Shown here piece by piece: positions 6,348 to 6,407 of a stretch of DNA of 6,407 bases. Below the pieces are notes generated by a model. That model searched no databases, had not been told where the DNA came from, and saw nothing but the letters and a program-made list of their open reading frames with translations. The stretch comes from PWND01 sp964614525 (lineage in GTDB: Bacteria; Bacteroidota; Bacteroidia; Bacteroidales; UBA7960), in the NCBI GenBank assembly GCA_964614525.1, contig CAZTPA010000116.1, forward strand, positions 1 to 6,407, given 5' to 3'. The number at the start of each line of letters is the position of its first letter. The first letter of the stretch is position 1. The position numbers were made by a program, and so were the translations under genes.

Positions 6348-6407
6348 ATGAAAAAATTTGTACAAACTATTACGTTTGGTTTAGTTTTTAGCTTGTTCTT
6401 TGCTACA
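6348..6407 (+). CDS. Start of a gene encoding an exported protein (truncated by window edge)
   Basis: ATG at 6348 opens a frame that stays open for all 20 codons to the window end. It reads MKKFVQTITFGL followed by VFSLFFAT, a short basic start and hydrophobic core typical of a signal peptide. It follows a TAnnTTTG promoter and an A-rich leader (ACAAAAACAAAAAAATC), a usual translation-start context in Bacteroidota. The mature protein lies outside the window, so no function can be given. It has the same strand as the protease and a similar export signal, but a separate promoter. Confidence 0.7.
   Translation, partial: MKKFVQTITFGLVFSLFFAT

Overview
The window reads as chromosomal DNA from a Bacteroidota bacterium. 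It is AT-rich throughout, start codons lack Shine-Dalgarno sequences, and two upstream regions carry the Bacteroidota -7 promoter box TAnnTTTG. The large secreted protease ends in a type IX secretion (T9SS) C-terminal sorting domain, a feature essentially confined to this phylum. I cannot name a genus.

Left part (33-2563, minus strand): a three-gene cluster transcribed right to left. It encodes a biotin-dependent acyl-CoA carboxyltransferase (PccB/MmdA/12S type, 515 aa), a small biotin carrier protein with the EAMKM biotinylation motif (113 aa from its ATG), and an RdgB/HAM1 nucleotide-pool sanitising pyrophosphatase (193 aa). The first two form part of a propionyl-CoA/methylmalonyl-CoA carboxylation or decarboxylation enzyme. 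No biotin carboxylase or membrane decarboxylase subunit is present here. rdgB starts 6 bases after the carrier gene stops, so it probably shares the transcript and is a co-transcribed housekeeping gene rather than a functional partner.

Middle (2564-2836): a 273-base divergent intergenic region. It holds a good plus-strand promoter for the protease; no convincing promoter was found for the minus-strand operon.

Right part (2837-6091, plus strand): one 1084-aa secreted multidomain metalloprotease. In order it has a signal peptide, an M6 N-terminal region, an M6 zinc protease domain (HEFGHALGAPD plus a WDMMAGG Met-turn), a beta-sandwich module that appears to be split by a basic linker and an inserted adhesin-like domain, two cadherin-like repeats, and the T9SS sorting domain.

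Far right (6092-6407): a 256-base AT-rich intergenic region with a phased A/T-tract palindrome and a TAnnTTTG promoter, then the first 20 codons of another gene with a signal-peptide-like start, cut by the window edge.

Most of this is ordinary Bacteroidota gene content. I see no evidence for a wholly new system. The most unusual points are the apparent nested-domain architecture of the protease and the bent-DNA-like element before the last gene.
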